From assembly GCA_013822765.1 (NCBI GenBank), contig PNKY01000004.1:124001-188000 (forward strand): a DNA stretch of 64,000 nucleotides. The letters run 5' to 3'. This document shows, in pieces, positions 1 through 8,692 of this stretch. The stretch is from Rhodospirillum sp. GTDB lineage: Bacteria > Pseudomonadota > Alphaproteobacteria > Dongiales > Dongiaceae. The position numbers and the translations under genes were made by a program. The first letter of the stretch is position 1. Each line of letters begins with the position of its first letter. The notes under the pieces are model-generated. The model was not told the DNA's origin, did not search any database, and saw nothing but the letters and a program-made list of their open reading frames with translations.

Positions 1-2061
1 ATAGGGCACCACCATCACGGCCATGGTCCGGCCGAACAGCTGGTCGATCTCCACACTTTCGACCTTGCCGCGCACCAGCCGCTCATAGGCATCCGCCGGC
101 CGCATCGCCATCTCGGGCAGCACGGTGTACATGTCCTTCTGCGCTTGCGGCACCTTGTCGGCGCGATAGACCTTGTGGATCGCCTCGCAGAGGTCCTTCA
201 GGCCCATCTTCCCGTAGGCCTCGGGATGCGCGTCGGCCAGCGCCGGCAGCGCGCGGTGGATCGGCGCGTTCGAATCGTAGAGATCCTTGAAGTTCAGCAG
301 CTCGGTGACCAGCGTGCTCCACTTGCCTTTGGTGATGCCCATCGAGAACAGGACCAGGAACGAGTAGAGCCCGGTCTTCTCGATCTCGATGCGCCGAGAA
401 GACAGGAAGCGGACAACGACGGCGGCCGGAATGCCGTGCTGCTGCATGCTGCCGTCGGCGGACAGGCCGGGCGACAGGATCGTCACCTTGATCGGATCGA
501 CCAGCGCATGATTCTCCGCCAGTCCCTCGAAGCCGTGCCACTTGTCGCCGGGCTTCAGGATCCAGTTCGCGGTGTCGGCCGACGGCTTCTCCGCCATCGC
601 GTCCGGCTGCCAGACGTTGAACCACCAGGAGCCTTTGAGCTGCTTCTTGGTCGCGGTCATGGCGCGCCGGAAGCTCAGCGCCTCGTCGAGCGTCTCCTGC
701 ACCAGCGAGCGGCCGGCCGGCTGCTCCATCATCGCCGCGGCGACATCTAAGGACGCAATGATGCCGTACTGCGGCGAGGTCGAGGTGTGCATCATGAAAG
801 CTTCATTGAAGCGCGCCATGTCCAGCTGCTTGTTCTCGGCATGCTGGACGTGGATCATCGAGGCCTGCGACAGCGCAGCCAGCAGCTTGTGCGTGGACTG
901 GGTCGCGAAGGTGATGGCGTGTGGCGAACGCGCCGGCTGCGCCGACGAGATCCCATGGAAGTCGTCGTAGAATTCGTGGAAATTGGCGTAGGCGTACCAG
1001 GCCTCGTCGAAATGCAGCACGTCGACCGCGTTGCCGATGCTCTGCTTGATGGCCTTGACGTTGTAGCAGAGCCCGTCGTAGGTGGAGTTGGTCATCACCA
1101 TCAGGCGGACCTTGCCGCTGGTCTCCTTGGCGAACGGGCTGGCGGCGATCTTCTGCTGGATCGAGGCGGGCGTGAACTGGTCGCGCGAGATCGGGCCGAT
1201 GATGCCGAGGCCGTTGCGCGACGGCACCAGGTAGATCGGGGTTGCGCCGGTCATCACCAGCGAATGCAGGATCGACTTGTGGCAGTTGCGGTCGCACAGC
1301 ACCAGGTCGCCGCGCGAGACGGTGCCGTGCCAGACGATCTTGTTGGCGGTCGAGGTGCCACCGACCACGAATAACGTTTCATCGGAGCCGAAGATGCGCG
1401 CCGCGTTGCGCTCGCCAGCGGCGATCGGGCCGGTGTGGTCCAGCAGGGAGCCGACCGAGCCAACCGAGACCGAGATGTCCGACCTGAGGGTATTTTCGCC
1501 AAAGAACTCGTAGAATAGCTGCCCGACCGGGCTCTTCCGGAAGGCGACGCCACCCCCATGGCCGGGGGTGTGCCACGAATAGCTGGCGTGCAGGGTGTAG
1601 TCCATCAGCGCCTTGAACATCGGCGGCGGCAAACCCTCGACATACAGCCGTGCGGCGCGCGCGATGGCGCGCGCCAGGAACTGCGGCGAATCCTCGAACA
1701 AGCGCATGAAGGCGTTGGCGTGCTTGAGCACGCTGGACGGCACCATCTCCGCCGTACGCTCGTCCCCGAACAGGAAGATGGGCAAGCGCTGGTTCCGGCT
1801 ACGCTTCGCCGCCAGCACTTCCTCGAGCACCTTCCATTGCTTGTCGTTGGCCTCGGCGCCGTCGACCGAGATCAGCCAGCAGGATTCGCTGTTGAAGACG
1901 TTAACCAGCCGCCGGGCATCCTCGTAGCTAACGCCGGCAACCACACGGAACCCTTCCTTCTCGATCGCCTCGGCCAGCTGTCGCATGCCGCGTCCGGCGG
2001 CCTGCTTGCCCTCATAGTCCTCGTCGATGATGGCGATCGGAAAGGCCTGGAAAAGGTCCAT
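1..2061 (-). CDS. Orn/Lys/Arg family PLP decarboxylase, partial (C-terminus off left edge)
   Basis: Fold-type I basic amino acid decarboxylase (arginine, ornithine or lysine to agmatine, putrescine or cadaverine plus CO2), cytoplasmic. The frame is open from the ATG at 2061 to base 1, giving 687 residues without a stop; family members are about 710-780 residues, so only the end is missing. An N-terminal wing-like domain (MDLFQAFPIAIIDEDYEG) precedes the PLP domain, which carries SWHTPGHGGG and the STHK motif whose Lys392 should bind PLP. The gene diverges from the porin and the arc operon. It is a paralogue of the decarboxylase at 8693-10942 (shared THK-LA-SQAS-IHV pattern). Which basic amino acid it uses cannot be told from the sequence; the arginine context favours arginine or ornithine. 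Confidence 0.93.
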   Translation of the reverse strand, partial: MDLFQAFPIAIIDEDYEGKQAAGRGMRQLAEAIEKEGFRVVAGVSYEDARRLVNVFNSESCWLISVDGAEANDKQWKVLEEVLAAKRSRNQRLPIFLFGDERTAEMVPSSVLKHANAFMRLFEDSPQFLARAIARAARLYVEGLPPPMFKALMDYTLHASYSWHTPGHGGGVAFRKSPVGQLFYEFFGENTLRSDISVSVGSVGSLLDHTGPIAAGERNAARIFGSDETLFVVGGTSTANKIVWHGTVSRGDLVLCDRNCHKSILHSLVMTGATPIYLVPSRNGLGIIGPISRDQFTPASIQQKIAASPFAKETSGKVRLMVMTNSTYDGLCYNVKAIKQSIGNAVDVLHFDEAWYAYANFHEFYDDFHGISSAQPARSPHAITFATQSTHKLLAALSQASMIHVQHAENKQLDMARFNEAFMMHTSTSPQYGIIASLDVAAAMMEQPAGRSLVQETLDEALSFRRAMTATKKQLKGSWWFNVWQPDAMAEKPSADTANWILKPGDKWHGFEGLAENHALVDPIKVTILSPGLSADGSMQQHGIPAAVVVRFLSSRRIEIEKTGLYSFLVLFSMGITKGKWSTLVTELLNFKDLYDSNAPIHRALPALADAHPEAYGKMGLKDLCEAIHKVYRADKVPQAQKDMYTVLPEMAMRPADAYERLVRGKVESVEIDQLFGRTMAVMVVPY

Positions 2062-2329
2062 GCAAACTCCCATGGCAAACGGAATCAAGTCCGCGCCAAG
2101 CGATGCTTCGAGGCGGCCGCATATCAGTATGCCATTAAGCCGAGCGGCGCCCGGCTTTGGCGGTTTGTGAGTGTGGACAATATCAATGCGGTTGGAGCGT
2201 CGGTAGTATCAGGCCCGCGGCAATTTACAGTAACGTACTCGGTTCTAGACCCCATTCGCCCGAACTATGAGGCTGGCTTCTCAGCACATCCTGAGGGGCA
2301 CCGGTCGCATTGGGATCAGGGGGCACGTG

Positions 2330-3502
2330 ATGAAGAAACGGCTTCTTACCAGTTCCGCTCTCATCGGCGCCGGCTTGATGGCCTCTCCCGCCTTGGCGGC
2401 CGACGGGGTCAAGCTCGGGATCGGCGGCTTCTTCAACACAGCCTATATGGCCGTGTTCGACGACGACAGCGAGGGCGAGCCCGGCAACGAGCGCAACACC
2501 GATGGTGTTTTCAACAACGCGGAGATCCACTTCAGCGGCAGCGCCGTGCTCGACAACGGCCTCGGGGTCGGCGCACACATCGAGCTGGAAGGTGAAGATG
2601 AGGCCGGCGACCAGATCGACGAGGCCTGGATCTTCTTCTCCGGCGGCTTCGGCGAGGTGCGCATGGGCTCGATCGACGATGCCCTGTCCTATTCCTGCAT
2701 CCTGCCGCCTGGCGCGGCTGGCAGCTTCTCCGCGTTCTCGCCCGACCAGTGGGGCGCCAACACGCTGATCTCCAACCCGGCCTGCGTCGGTGTTGATGAA
2801 TCCGACGGCGGCGACGCGCAGAAGCTCCTGTATTTCTCGCCGACCTTCGCCGGGTTTCAACTCGCCCTGTCATACACGCCCAACGGCGGCGACCAGACCC
2901 ACGGCGACGGAGTCGGCCCGCACCTGGGAATGCCGTTCAATTCGGATGGCGAGTCGCGCCACAATGTGTCCGTGTACCTGACCTACACCTACCAGGGCGA
3001 CGGCTGGGGCCTGACATGGGGCGGCGGCGGATCGTGGGAAGGCCATGTCGAGCAGGGGCCGGGACCCGACCGCAAGGACCAGGATTTCTACCAGACCGGC
3101 CTCAACCTCACCTTCGGCAACTTCGCGGTCGGCGGGGTCTTCGAATACTACAACGACGCACTGGATCGAGGCGGCGACAAAGGCGACGTGGTGCCGGCCG
3201 TGGCGCTGGATGCCTGGGTCGCCGGTGGAGGTATCGCCTATACGATGGATGCCTGGGTGTTCGGCGCGCAGTACTCGCACCTCGACGCCGACAATGACGC
3301 GTCGTCCGCCATCACGGACTTCACGCAGGATCGGGCGATGCTGACCGCCGTCTATACGCTCGGCCCCGGCATCGATCTGGAGGCGGAGATAGCCTACACC
3401 TGGGTCGACACCGATCCCGAGGGCGGGGAGGCTGCGGACGGCACCGATATCGACAACTACGATGCCTTGGAACTCGGCATAGGCACGACCATCACTTTCT
3501 GA
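2330..3502 (+). CDS. Outer-membrane porin with signal peptide
   Basis: A 390-residue protein with a classical signal peptide: MKKR, a hydrophobic stretch, then ASPALA with likely cleavage after residue 23. The mature part is rich in Gly, Asp and aromatic residues in alternating beta-strand patterns and ends in Phe, the usual C-terminal signal for outer-membrane beta-barrels. It resembles the general diffusion porins of alphaproteobacteria and should let small solutes, perhaps basic amino acids given the acidic sequence, cross the outer membrane. I chose the ATG at 2330 because an in-frame start at 2267 would place 21 residues before the signal peptide; a purine-rich AGGGGG lies about 9 bases upstream. 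It sits 57 bases before arcA on the same strand, so it could be co-expressed with the arginine genes. Confidence 0.85.
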   Translation: MKKRLLTSSALIGAGLMASPALAADGVKLGIGGFFNTAYMAVFDDDSEGEPGNERNTDGVFNNAEIHFSGSAVLDNGLGVGAHIELEGEDEAGDQIDEAWIFFSGGFGEVRMGSIDDALSYSCILPPGAAGSFSAFSPDQWGANTLISNPACVGVDESDGGDAQKLLYFSPTFAGFQLALSYTPNGGDQTHGDGVGPHLGMPFNSDGESRHNVSVYLTYTYQGDGWGLTWGGGGSWEGHVEQGPGPDRKDQDFYQTGLNLTFGNFAVGGVFEYYNDALDRGGDKGDVVPAVALDAWVAGGGIAYTMDAWVFGAQYSHLDADNDASSAITDFTQDRAMLTAVYTLGPGIDLEAEIAYTWVDTDPEGGEAADGTDIDNYDALELGIGTTITF

Positions 3503-3559
3503 GCGCAATACGCTGGGGCGCGGATTGCTTCGAGTTGCTGATGTCAATGGAGAAGCGTC

Positions 3560-4789
3560 ATGCGTGAATTCGGCGTTCATTCGGAAGTCGGCAAGCTGCG
3601 AACAGTCATGGTCTGCCGGCCATCGCTCGCCCATCAGCGCCTGACGCCCGGCAATTGCCACAGCCTGCTGTTCGACGACGTGATCTGGGTCCACGAGGCG
3701 CAGAAGGATCACTACGACTTCTCGCTCAAGATGAAGGAGCGCGGGGTCGAGGTGCTCGAGCTGCATGACCTGTTGACCGAGACGGTCGAGGACCGCGAGG
3801 CCCGTGCTTTCATCCTCGACCGGCGCATTACGGACAGCAGCGTTGGCGTCATGGCCGGCGGGTTCATCCGGCCGTGGCTCGACGCGCTGCCGGCGAAGCA
3901 ACTGGCGCCGTTCCTGATCGGTGGGATCGCGATCTCCGATCTGCCCGACCACAAGATGAAGACGCTACTGAGCAATGCCTACGCGCACAGCGACTTCATC
4001 CTGCCGCCCATCCCCAACACCCTGTTCCAGCGCGACCCGTCCTGCTGGATCTACAACGGCGTGACCTGCAACCCGATGTACTGGCCGGCGCGCAAGCCGG
4101 AGACGCTGCTGCAGCGCGCGGTTTACCGGTTCCATCCGCATTTCAAGGGTGGCAACTTCAAGATCTGGTGGGGCGATTCGGACGACGACGTCACCGGAGC
4201 GTCGGTCGAAGGCGGCGATGTGATGCCGATCGGCAAGGGCGTCGTGCTGATCGGCATGGGCGAGCGCACCACCCATCAGGGCGTCGGCCAGGTCGCGCGT
4301 GCGCTGTTCAAGCAAAAAGGCGCGAGTCGCGTTATCGGCTGCCTGATGCCCAAGAGCCGCGCCGCCATGCACTTGGACACCGTCTTCACCTTCTGCGACC
4401 GCGATCTGGTCACGATGTTCAAGGACGTGGTCGATCAGATCCAGTGCTTCAGCATGTATCCGACCGACGACCAGGGCGGGCTCGAGGTGCGGCACGACAA
4501 GAAAGGACTGCTGGAGGTCGTGGCGGAGGCCTTGGGCCTCAAGGCGTTGCGCACCGTCGCGACCGGCGGAAACGCCTTCGAGGCGGAGCGCGAGCAGTGG
4601 GACGACGGCAACAACGTCGTCGCGCTCGAGCCGGGCGTGGTCGTGGCCTACGACCGTAACACCCACACCAACACCTTGATGAGGAAGGCCGGCATCGAAG
4701 TGATCACTATTCGCGGCGCCGAACTCGGCCGCGGGCGCGGCGGTGGCCACTGCATGACCTGCCCGATCTGGCGCGACCCCGCCTATTGA
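3560..4789 (+). CDS. arcA: Arginine deiminase
   Basis: Hydrolyses L-arginine to citrulline and ammonia, the first step of the arginine deiminase pathway, in the cytoplasm. The 409-residue length fits the family (about 405-420). The N-terminus ([17 protein letters not shown]) and the C-terminal GGGHCMTCP are hallmark motifs; Cys398 matches the catalytic nucleophile (Cys406 in the Pseudomonas aeruginosa enzyme). Other family blocks visible are FQRDPS near residue 155 and EGGDVMPIG near residue 217. The gene begins an arcA-arcB-arcC order, with 44 bases to arcB. Confidence 0.97.
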   Translation: MREFGVHSEVGKLRTVMVCRPSLAHQRLTPGNCHSLLFDDVIWVHEAQKDHYDFSLKMKERGVEVLELHDLLTETVEDREARAFILDRRITDSSVGVMAGGFIRPWLDALPAKQLAPFLIGGIAISDLPDHKMKTLLSNAYAHSDFILPPIPNTLFQRDPSCWIYNGVTCNPMYWPARKPETLLQRAVYRFHPHFKGGNFKIWWGDSDDDVTGASVEGGDVMPIGKGVVLIGMGERTTHQGVGQVARALFKQKGASRVIGCLMPKSRAAMHLDTVFTFCDRDLVTMFKDVVDQIQCFSMYPTDDQGGLEVRHDKKGLLEVVAEALGLKALRTVATGGNAFEAEREQWDDGNNVVALEPGVVVAYDRNTHTNTLMRKAGIEVITIRGAELGRGRGGGHCMTCPIWRDPAY

Positions 4790-4833
4790 GCTTGAAGAGA
4801 TAGAGATCAACCAGAGTTTCAGGGAGAAAGACG

Positions 4834-5838
4834 ATGAGCTTCAATTTGCGCAACCGCTCGCTGCTCACGGTGCAGGACTACACGCCGCGCGAGTTCAAGT
4901 ATCTGTTGCAGCTTGCTCGCGATTTGAAGCGCGCCAAGTATGCGAGGACCGAGAAGAAGAGCCTGGAGGGCAAGGAGATCTGCCTGATCTTCGAGAAGAC
5001 CTCGACGCGCACGCGCTGTTCCTTCGAGGTCGCCTGCTACGACCAGGGCGCAAATGTCACGTATCTCGATCCGGCAGGCTCGCAGATCGGCCACAAGGAA
5101 TCCTTCAAGGATACCGCGCGCGTCCTGGGACGGTTGTATGACGCCATCGAATATCGCGGGTCGGCGCAAGGCGGCGTGGAGCAACTCGCCAAGTATGCCG
5201 GCGTGCCGGTCTATAACGGGTTGACTGACGAATACCACCCGACCCAGATGATCGCCGACGTCATGACCATGCGCGAGCATAGCGACAAGCCGATCAGCGA
5301 GATCAAATACGCCTATGTCGGGGACACCCGCTCGAACATGGGGCATTCGCTGCTGATCGTCGGCTGCCTGCTCGGCATGGACGTGCGGATCTGCGGGCCG
5401 AAGAGCCTGTGGCCGTCGGACGAATACACCAAGATTGCCAAGGATCTGGCGGCCAAGTCGGGCGCGCGCGTCACCATCACCGATGATACCGCCGTGGCGG
5501 TGAAGGACGTCGACTTCATCCACACCGACGTCTGGGTCTCCATGGGCGAACCAAAGGAAGTGTGGAAAGAGCGCATCAAGCTGCTGACGCCGTACCAGGT
5601 CAATGCGGCGCTGATGAAGGCCTCCGGCAATTCGCAGGTCAAGTTCATGCATTGCCTGCCGGCGTTCCACGACACCGAGACCGTGCTCGGCAAGCAGATC
5701 GCGCAGGATTACGGCATGTCGAACGGGCTCGAGGTCACCAACGACGTGTTCGAGTCCGAAGCCAATGTCGCGTTCGAGCAGGCCGAGAATCGCATGCACA
5801 CCATCAAGGCGTTGCTGGTGGCGACGCTGGGAGATTAG
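4834..5838 (+). CDS. arcB: Ornithine carbamoyltransferase, catabolic type by context
   Basis: Converts citrulline plus phosphate to ornithine and carbamoyl phosphate (the reverse of the anabolic reaction), second step of the deiminase pathway. The 334-residue protein has the carbamoyl-phosphate motif STRTR (57-61), HPTQ (135-138) and the HCLPAFHD motif (273-280) typical of OTCases of the ArcB/ArgI size class. Anabolic ArgF enzymes of alphaproteobacteria are usually nearer 305-310 residues, so length and operon position both point to the catabolic role. A GGGAGAAAG ribosome-binding site precedes the ATG. Only two bases separate its stop from arcC. Confidence 0.96.
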   Translation: MSFNLRNRSLLTVQDYTPREFKYLLQLARDLKRAKYARTEKKSLEGKEICLIFEKTSTRTRCSFEVACYDQGANVTYLDPAGSQIGHKESFKDTARVLGRLYDAIEYRGSAQGGVEQLAKYAGVPVYNGLTDEYHPTQMIADVMTMREHSDKPISEIKYAYVGDTRSNMGHSLLIVGCLLGMDVRICGPKSLWPSDEYTKIAKDLAAKSGARVTITDDTAVAVKDVDFIHTDVWVSMGEPKEVWKERIKLLTPYQVNAALMKASGNSQVKFMHCLPAFHDTETVLGKQIAQDYGMSNGLEVTNDVFESEANVAFEQAENRMHTIKALLVATLGD

Positions 5839-5840
5839 CC

Positions 5841-6779
5841 ATGCGTATCGTGGTGGCCCTGGGCGGCAACGCGCTCCTCAAACGCGGCGAAGCGATGACG
5901 GCGGACGTGCAGCGCCGCAACATCCGCGTCGCGGCCGAGGCGCTGGCGCCGGTTGCCAAGGAGCACCAACTGGTGATCAGCCATGGCAACGGGCCGCAGG
6001 TCGGCCTGCTGGCCTTGCAAGGCGCGGCCTACAAGCCAGACGAAGCCTACCCACTCGACGTCTTAGGCGCCGAGACCGAAGGCATGATCGGCTACATGAT
6101 CGAGCAGGAACTGGGCAACCTGCTGCCGTTCGAGGTGCCGTTCGCGACCTTGCTGACCATGGTCGAGGTCGATGGCGACGACCCGGGGTTCAAGGACCCC
6201 ACCAAGTTCGTCGGTCCGGTCTACGACAAGGGCGATGCCGACCGCCTCAAGGCCGAGAAGGGCTGGGTGTTCAAGCTGGATGGGGCAAAATGGCGACGGG
6301 TCGTGCCATCGCCGCTGCCCAAACGCATATTCGAGATTCGACCCATCAGGTGGCTGCTGGAGCATAAGACGATCGTCATATGCGCCGGCGGCGGCGGCAT
6401 CCCCACCATGTATAAGCCGGGAGCAGACCGCACCTTGATCGGCGTTGAGGCCGTTATCGACAAGGATCTCTGCTCGGAGCTCTTGGCGCGCGACCTCGAA
6501 GCCGATCTCCTTATCATGGCGACGGACGCCCAGGCCGTGTTCACGGGGTGGGGAACCCCGGACCAGAAGGCCATTCACAAGGCCAGTCCGTCCGCCATTT
6601 CGAACTACAAGTTCCCCGCCGGCTCGATGGGTCCCAAGGTCGACGCCGCTTGCCACTTTGCCACGAAGACCGGAAAGGTCGCGGCGATCGGCGCGTTGGC
6701 GGACATCGGCGGAATCGTAAGGGGCGAGAAGGGCACGCTCATCAGCACCAGCTACGACGCCGTGAGCTGGCACGGTTGA
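5841..6779 (+). CDS. arcC: Carbamate kinase
   Basis: Transfers phosphate from carbamoyl phosphate to ADP, giving ATP, CO2 and ammonia, the energy-yielding last step of the deiminase pathway. The 312-residue protein starts [16 protein letters not shown] and carries [14 protein letters not shown], both typical of the carbamate kinase branch of the amino acid kinase fold, and ICAGGGGIP near residue 179. The start at 5841, two bases after the arcB stop, implies translational coupling; longer in-frame openings upstream lie inside arcB and are rejected. Confidence 0.96.
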   Translation: MRIVVALGGNALLKRGEAMTADVQRRNIRVAAEALAPVAKEHQLVISHGNGPQVGLLALQGAAYKPDEAYPLDVLGAETEGMIGYMIEQELGNLLPFEVPFATLLTMVEVDGDDPGFKDPTKFVGPVYDKGDADRLKAEKGWVFKLDGAKWRRVVPSPLPKRIFEIRPIRWLLEHKTIVICAGGGGIPTMYKPGADRTLIGVEAVIDKDLCSELLARDLEADLLIMATDAQAVFTGWGTPDQKAIHKASPSAISNYKFPAGSMGPKVDAACHFATKTGKVAAIGALADIGGIVRGEKGTLISTSYDAVSWHG

Positions 6780-6833
6780 GCGCTGGAACGGGACCGGCCG
6801 TGTCCGATACTCGAGGCAAACGGGAACTGCATC

Positions 6834-7316
6834 ATGCGTTCAGTGCCGCGCCTGATCTTGTGCAATGTCGTTGCCGGACTCTGCATGTCCCTGGGCATGT
6901 CGCTGTCGACGCACGTCATGGCGCAATCCGAAACCAGCCCGCCGGAGCTTACGGCTGAGCGCGCCAAGGCCTTTCTGACCGCGGCCGGATTGCAGGCCTG
7001 CGAGATCAGCGAGATCGATCCGATGGTGTCGGGTGTCCACGGCGCGACCAAGTCCCTGAGCATCGGGGTCGCCAAGGATTGCGCGCACTACGATCCGACC
7101 AATCCCACCGTGGTCAACGTTCACCAGTTCGTCGACCTGCGAAGGCGGGATGCGATGGTGGCCGCCTTCCAGGAACTGCGATTCAGGGCGCTCAGGCCCT
7201 ACGGCAGCGTCTGGGCGGTCGAGAGCTTCGTGATCGTGCTGCTTGGCCCGCGGCGTGAAGAGGTCGAGGCGCTGATCAAGGCGGAATACCAGCGTCGCAA
7301 TCCCGGCGCCAGCTGA
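6834..7316 (+). CDS. Small secreted protein of unknown function
   Basis: A 160-residue protein with a cleavable signal peptide (MRSVPRL, hydrophobic core, then STHVMAQ with likely cleavage after residue 30). The mature part of about 130 residues is a mixed alpha/beta sequence with two Cys (in LQACEIS and KDCAHYD) that could pair in the periplasm. I do not recognise a family. It lies between arcC (54 bases upstream) and the AdiC-like permease (14 bases downstream) on the same strand, so it is probably part of the arginine operon and may act in the periplasm with the porin or the transporter; that role is inference only. Confidence 0.7.
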   Translation: MRSVPRLILCNVVAGLCMSLGMSLSTHVMAQSETSPPELTAERAKAFLTAAGLQACEISEIDPMVSGVHGATKSLSIGVAKDCAHYDPTNPTVVNVHQFVDLRRRDAMVAAFQELRFRALRPYGSVWAVESFVIVLLGPRREEVEALIKAEYQRRNPGAS

Positions 7317-7330
7317 GGGGAAAGCCAGGC

Positions 7331-8689
7331 ATGAACAAGAAGACGATGGGGCTTTGGAGCTGCGTGGCCCTGGTCGTGGGCAACATGATCGGCTCCGGCA
7401 TTTTCATGCTGCCCTCTGTCCTGGCGGGCTACGGCCATTTGACACTGTGGGGCTGGGGCGGATCGCTCATCGCCGCACTGTCGTTGGCCATCGTCTTCGC
7501 CCGGCTCTCAGCGATTATCCCGAGCGCCGGGGGGCCGCACGTCTATACCCGCGAAGCGTTCGGAGACTTCGCCGGCTATCTGTGCGCCTGGTGCTATTGG
7601 AAGTCGGCCTGGATCGGCAACGCCGCCATCGTGGTGACGGTGGTGGGGTATTTCACCGTGTTCTTCCCGCAGCTCGCCAATCCGGTCGCCGGCGCCTCGC
7701 TCGCGGTCGGCCTGCTATGGCTGCTGACCTTCATCAATCTCGGCGGCATCGGGATCTTCAGCCTGGTGCAGAATGCCTTCACCGTGCTGAAGCTCATCCC
7801 CCTGCTGCTGATCGCGGTCTGCGGCTGGTTCTTCTTCAACGCCGACAACTTCGCGGTTCCGGTCTACACGCAGAACATACCCGAGTCATCCTGGCTGGCC
7901 GCGGTCTCGACCCTGACGGCCTTGACCATGTGGTCGTTCGTCGGGCTGGAATCCGCCACCGTGCCGGCGGGAGACGTGAAAGATCCGCAGAAGACCATCC
8001 CGCGCGCCACCATCATCGGCACCCTGATCGCCGGCGCGTTCTACGTCACCTCCGTGACCGTGGTCCAGGGAATGCTGCCCGCGCGGGCCCTGACCGCGTC
8101 GACCGCCCCGTTCGCGGACGCGGCGCGGCTGATCGTGGGCGACTGGGGGTATTACCTGATCTCGGCGGGAGCCATCATCGCCGCGGTCGGCGCGCTGAAT
8201 GGCTGGGTGATGATGCAGGGCCAGATCCCGATGGCGGCGGCGCGCGACGGGCTGCTGCCGGCATCGCTCGGCAAGGTGAACAAGCATGGCGTTCCGGCGC
8301 TTGCGCTGGTGATCTCCAGCGCATTGGTCTCGTTGCTGGTGATCACGAACTTCGGTCACGGCCTGGTTGGCGCGTTCCAGATCATCATCCTGATCGGCAC
8401 CATGACCACCTTGGTACCCTACATGCTGTGCGCGGCCGGGCTGATGCAGCTGATGGTGGATCGCCGCCACGTCTTCCCTGCCAGTGTGCTGATCCTGGTG
8501 CTGATCGCATGTGTCGCCTTCATTTTCGCGATCTGGGCGCTCTACGGCTCAGGTCGCGAAGCGGTGTTCTGGGGGTTCCTGGTCCTTGTCGCCGGCATCC
8601 CGATCTACACCTGGCGCAAGTGGCGCACCAAAGTTGAAGCCGCGAGGGCGGATCCTTTCCTGCCCGCCCCGTCTGCCGTGAAGAGGTGA
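7331..8689 (+). CDS. APC-family basic amino acid antiporter, AdiC-like
   Basis: A 452-residue inner-membrane transporter with about 12 hydrophobic segments. The unwound-helix motif GNMIGSGIF (17-25) is the APC substrate site, and the order of motifs follows E. coli AdiC: SAGGPHVYTREAFG, WSFVGLESA with Trp201 (AdiC Trp202), and LNGWVMMQGQ with Trp292 (AdiC Trp293). AdiC exchanges arginine for agmatine. The gene overlaps nothing but sits only 3 bases before a decarboxylase, the classic antiporter/decarboxylase pairing. In arc operons the transporter is normally ArcD (arginine/ornithine exchange); this protein could do either exchange. I leave the symbol blank because the exchanged pair is uncertain. 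Confidence 0.9.
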   Translation: MNKKTMGLWSCVALVVGNMIGSGIFMLPSVLAGYGHLTLWGWGGSLIAALSLAIVFARLSAIIPSAGGPHVYTREAFGDFAGYLCAWCYWKSAWIGNAAIVVTVVGYFTVFFPQLANPVAGASLAVGLLWLLTFINLGGIGIFSLVQNAFTVLKLIPLLLIAVCGWFFFNADNFAVPVYTQNIPESSWLAAVSTLTALTMWSFVGLESATVPAGDVKDPQKTIPRATIIGTLIAGAFYVTSVTVVQGMLPARALTASTAPFADAARLIVGDWGYYLISAGAIIAAVGALNGWVMMQGQIPMAAARDGLLPASLGKVNKHGVPALALVISSALVSLLVITNFGHGLVGAFQIIILIGTMTTLVPYMLCAAGLMQLMVDRRHVFPASVLILVLIACVAFIFAIWALYGSGREAVFWGFLVLVAGIPIYTWRKWRTKVEAARADPFLPAPSAVKR

Positions 8690-8692
8690 TCC

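Noticed and set aside
1558..2595. 345-residue plus-strand frame overlapping the decarboxylase and the porin
   Set aside because: Basic, low-complexity shadow; the minus strand encodes a recognisable decarboxylase and the porin starts in another frame.
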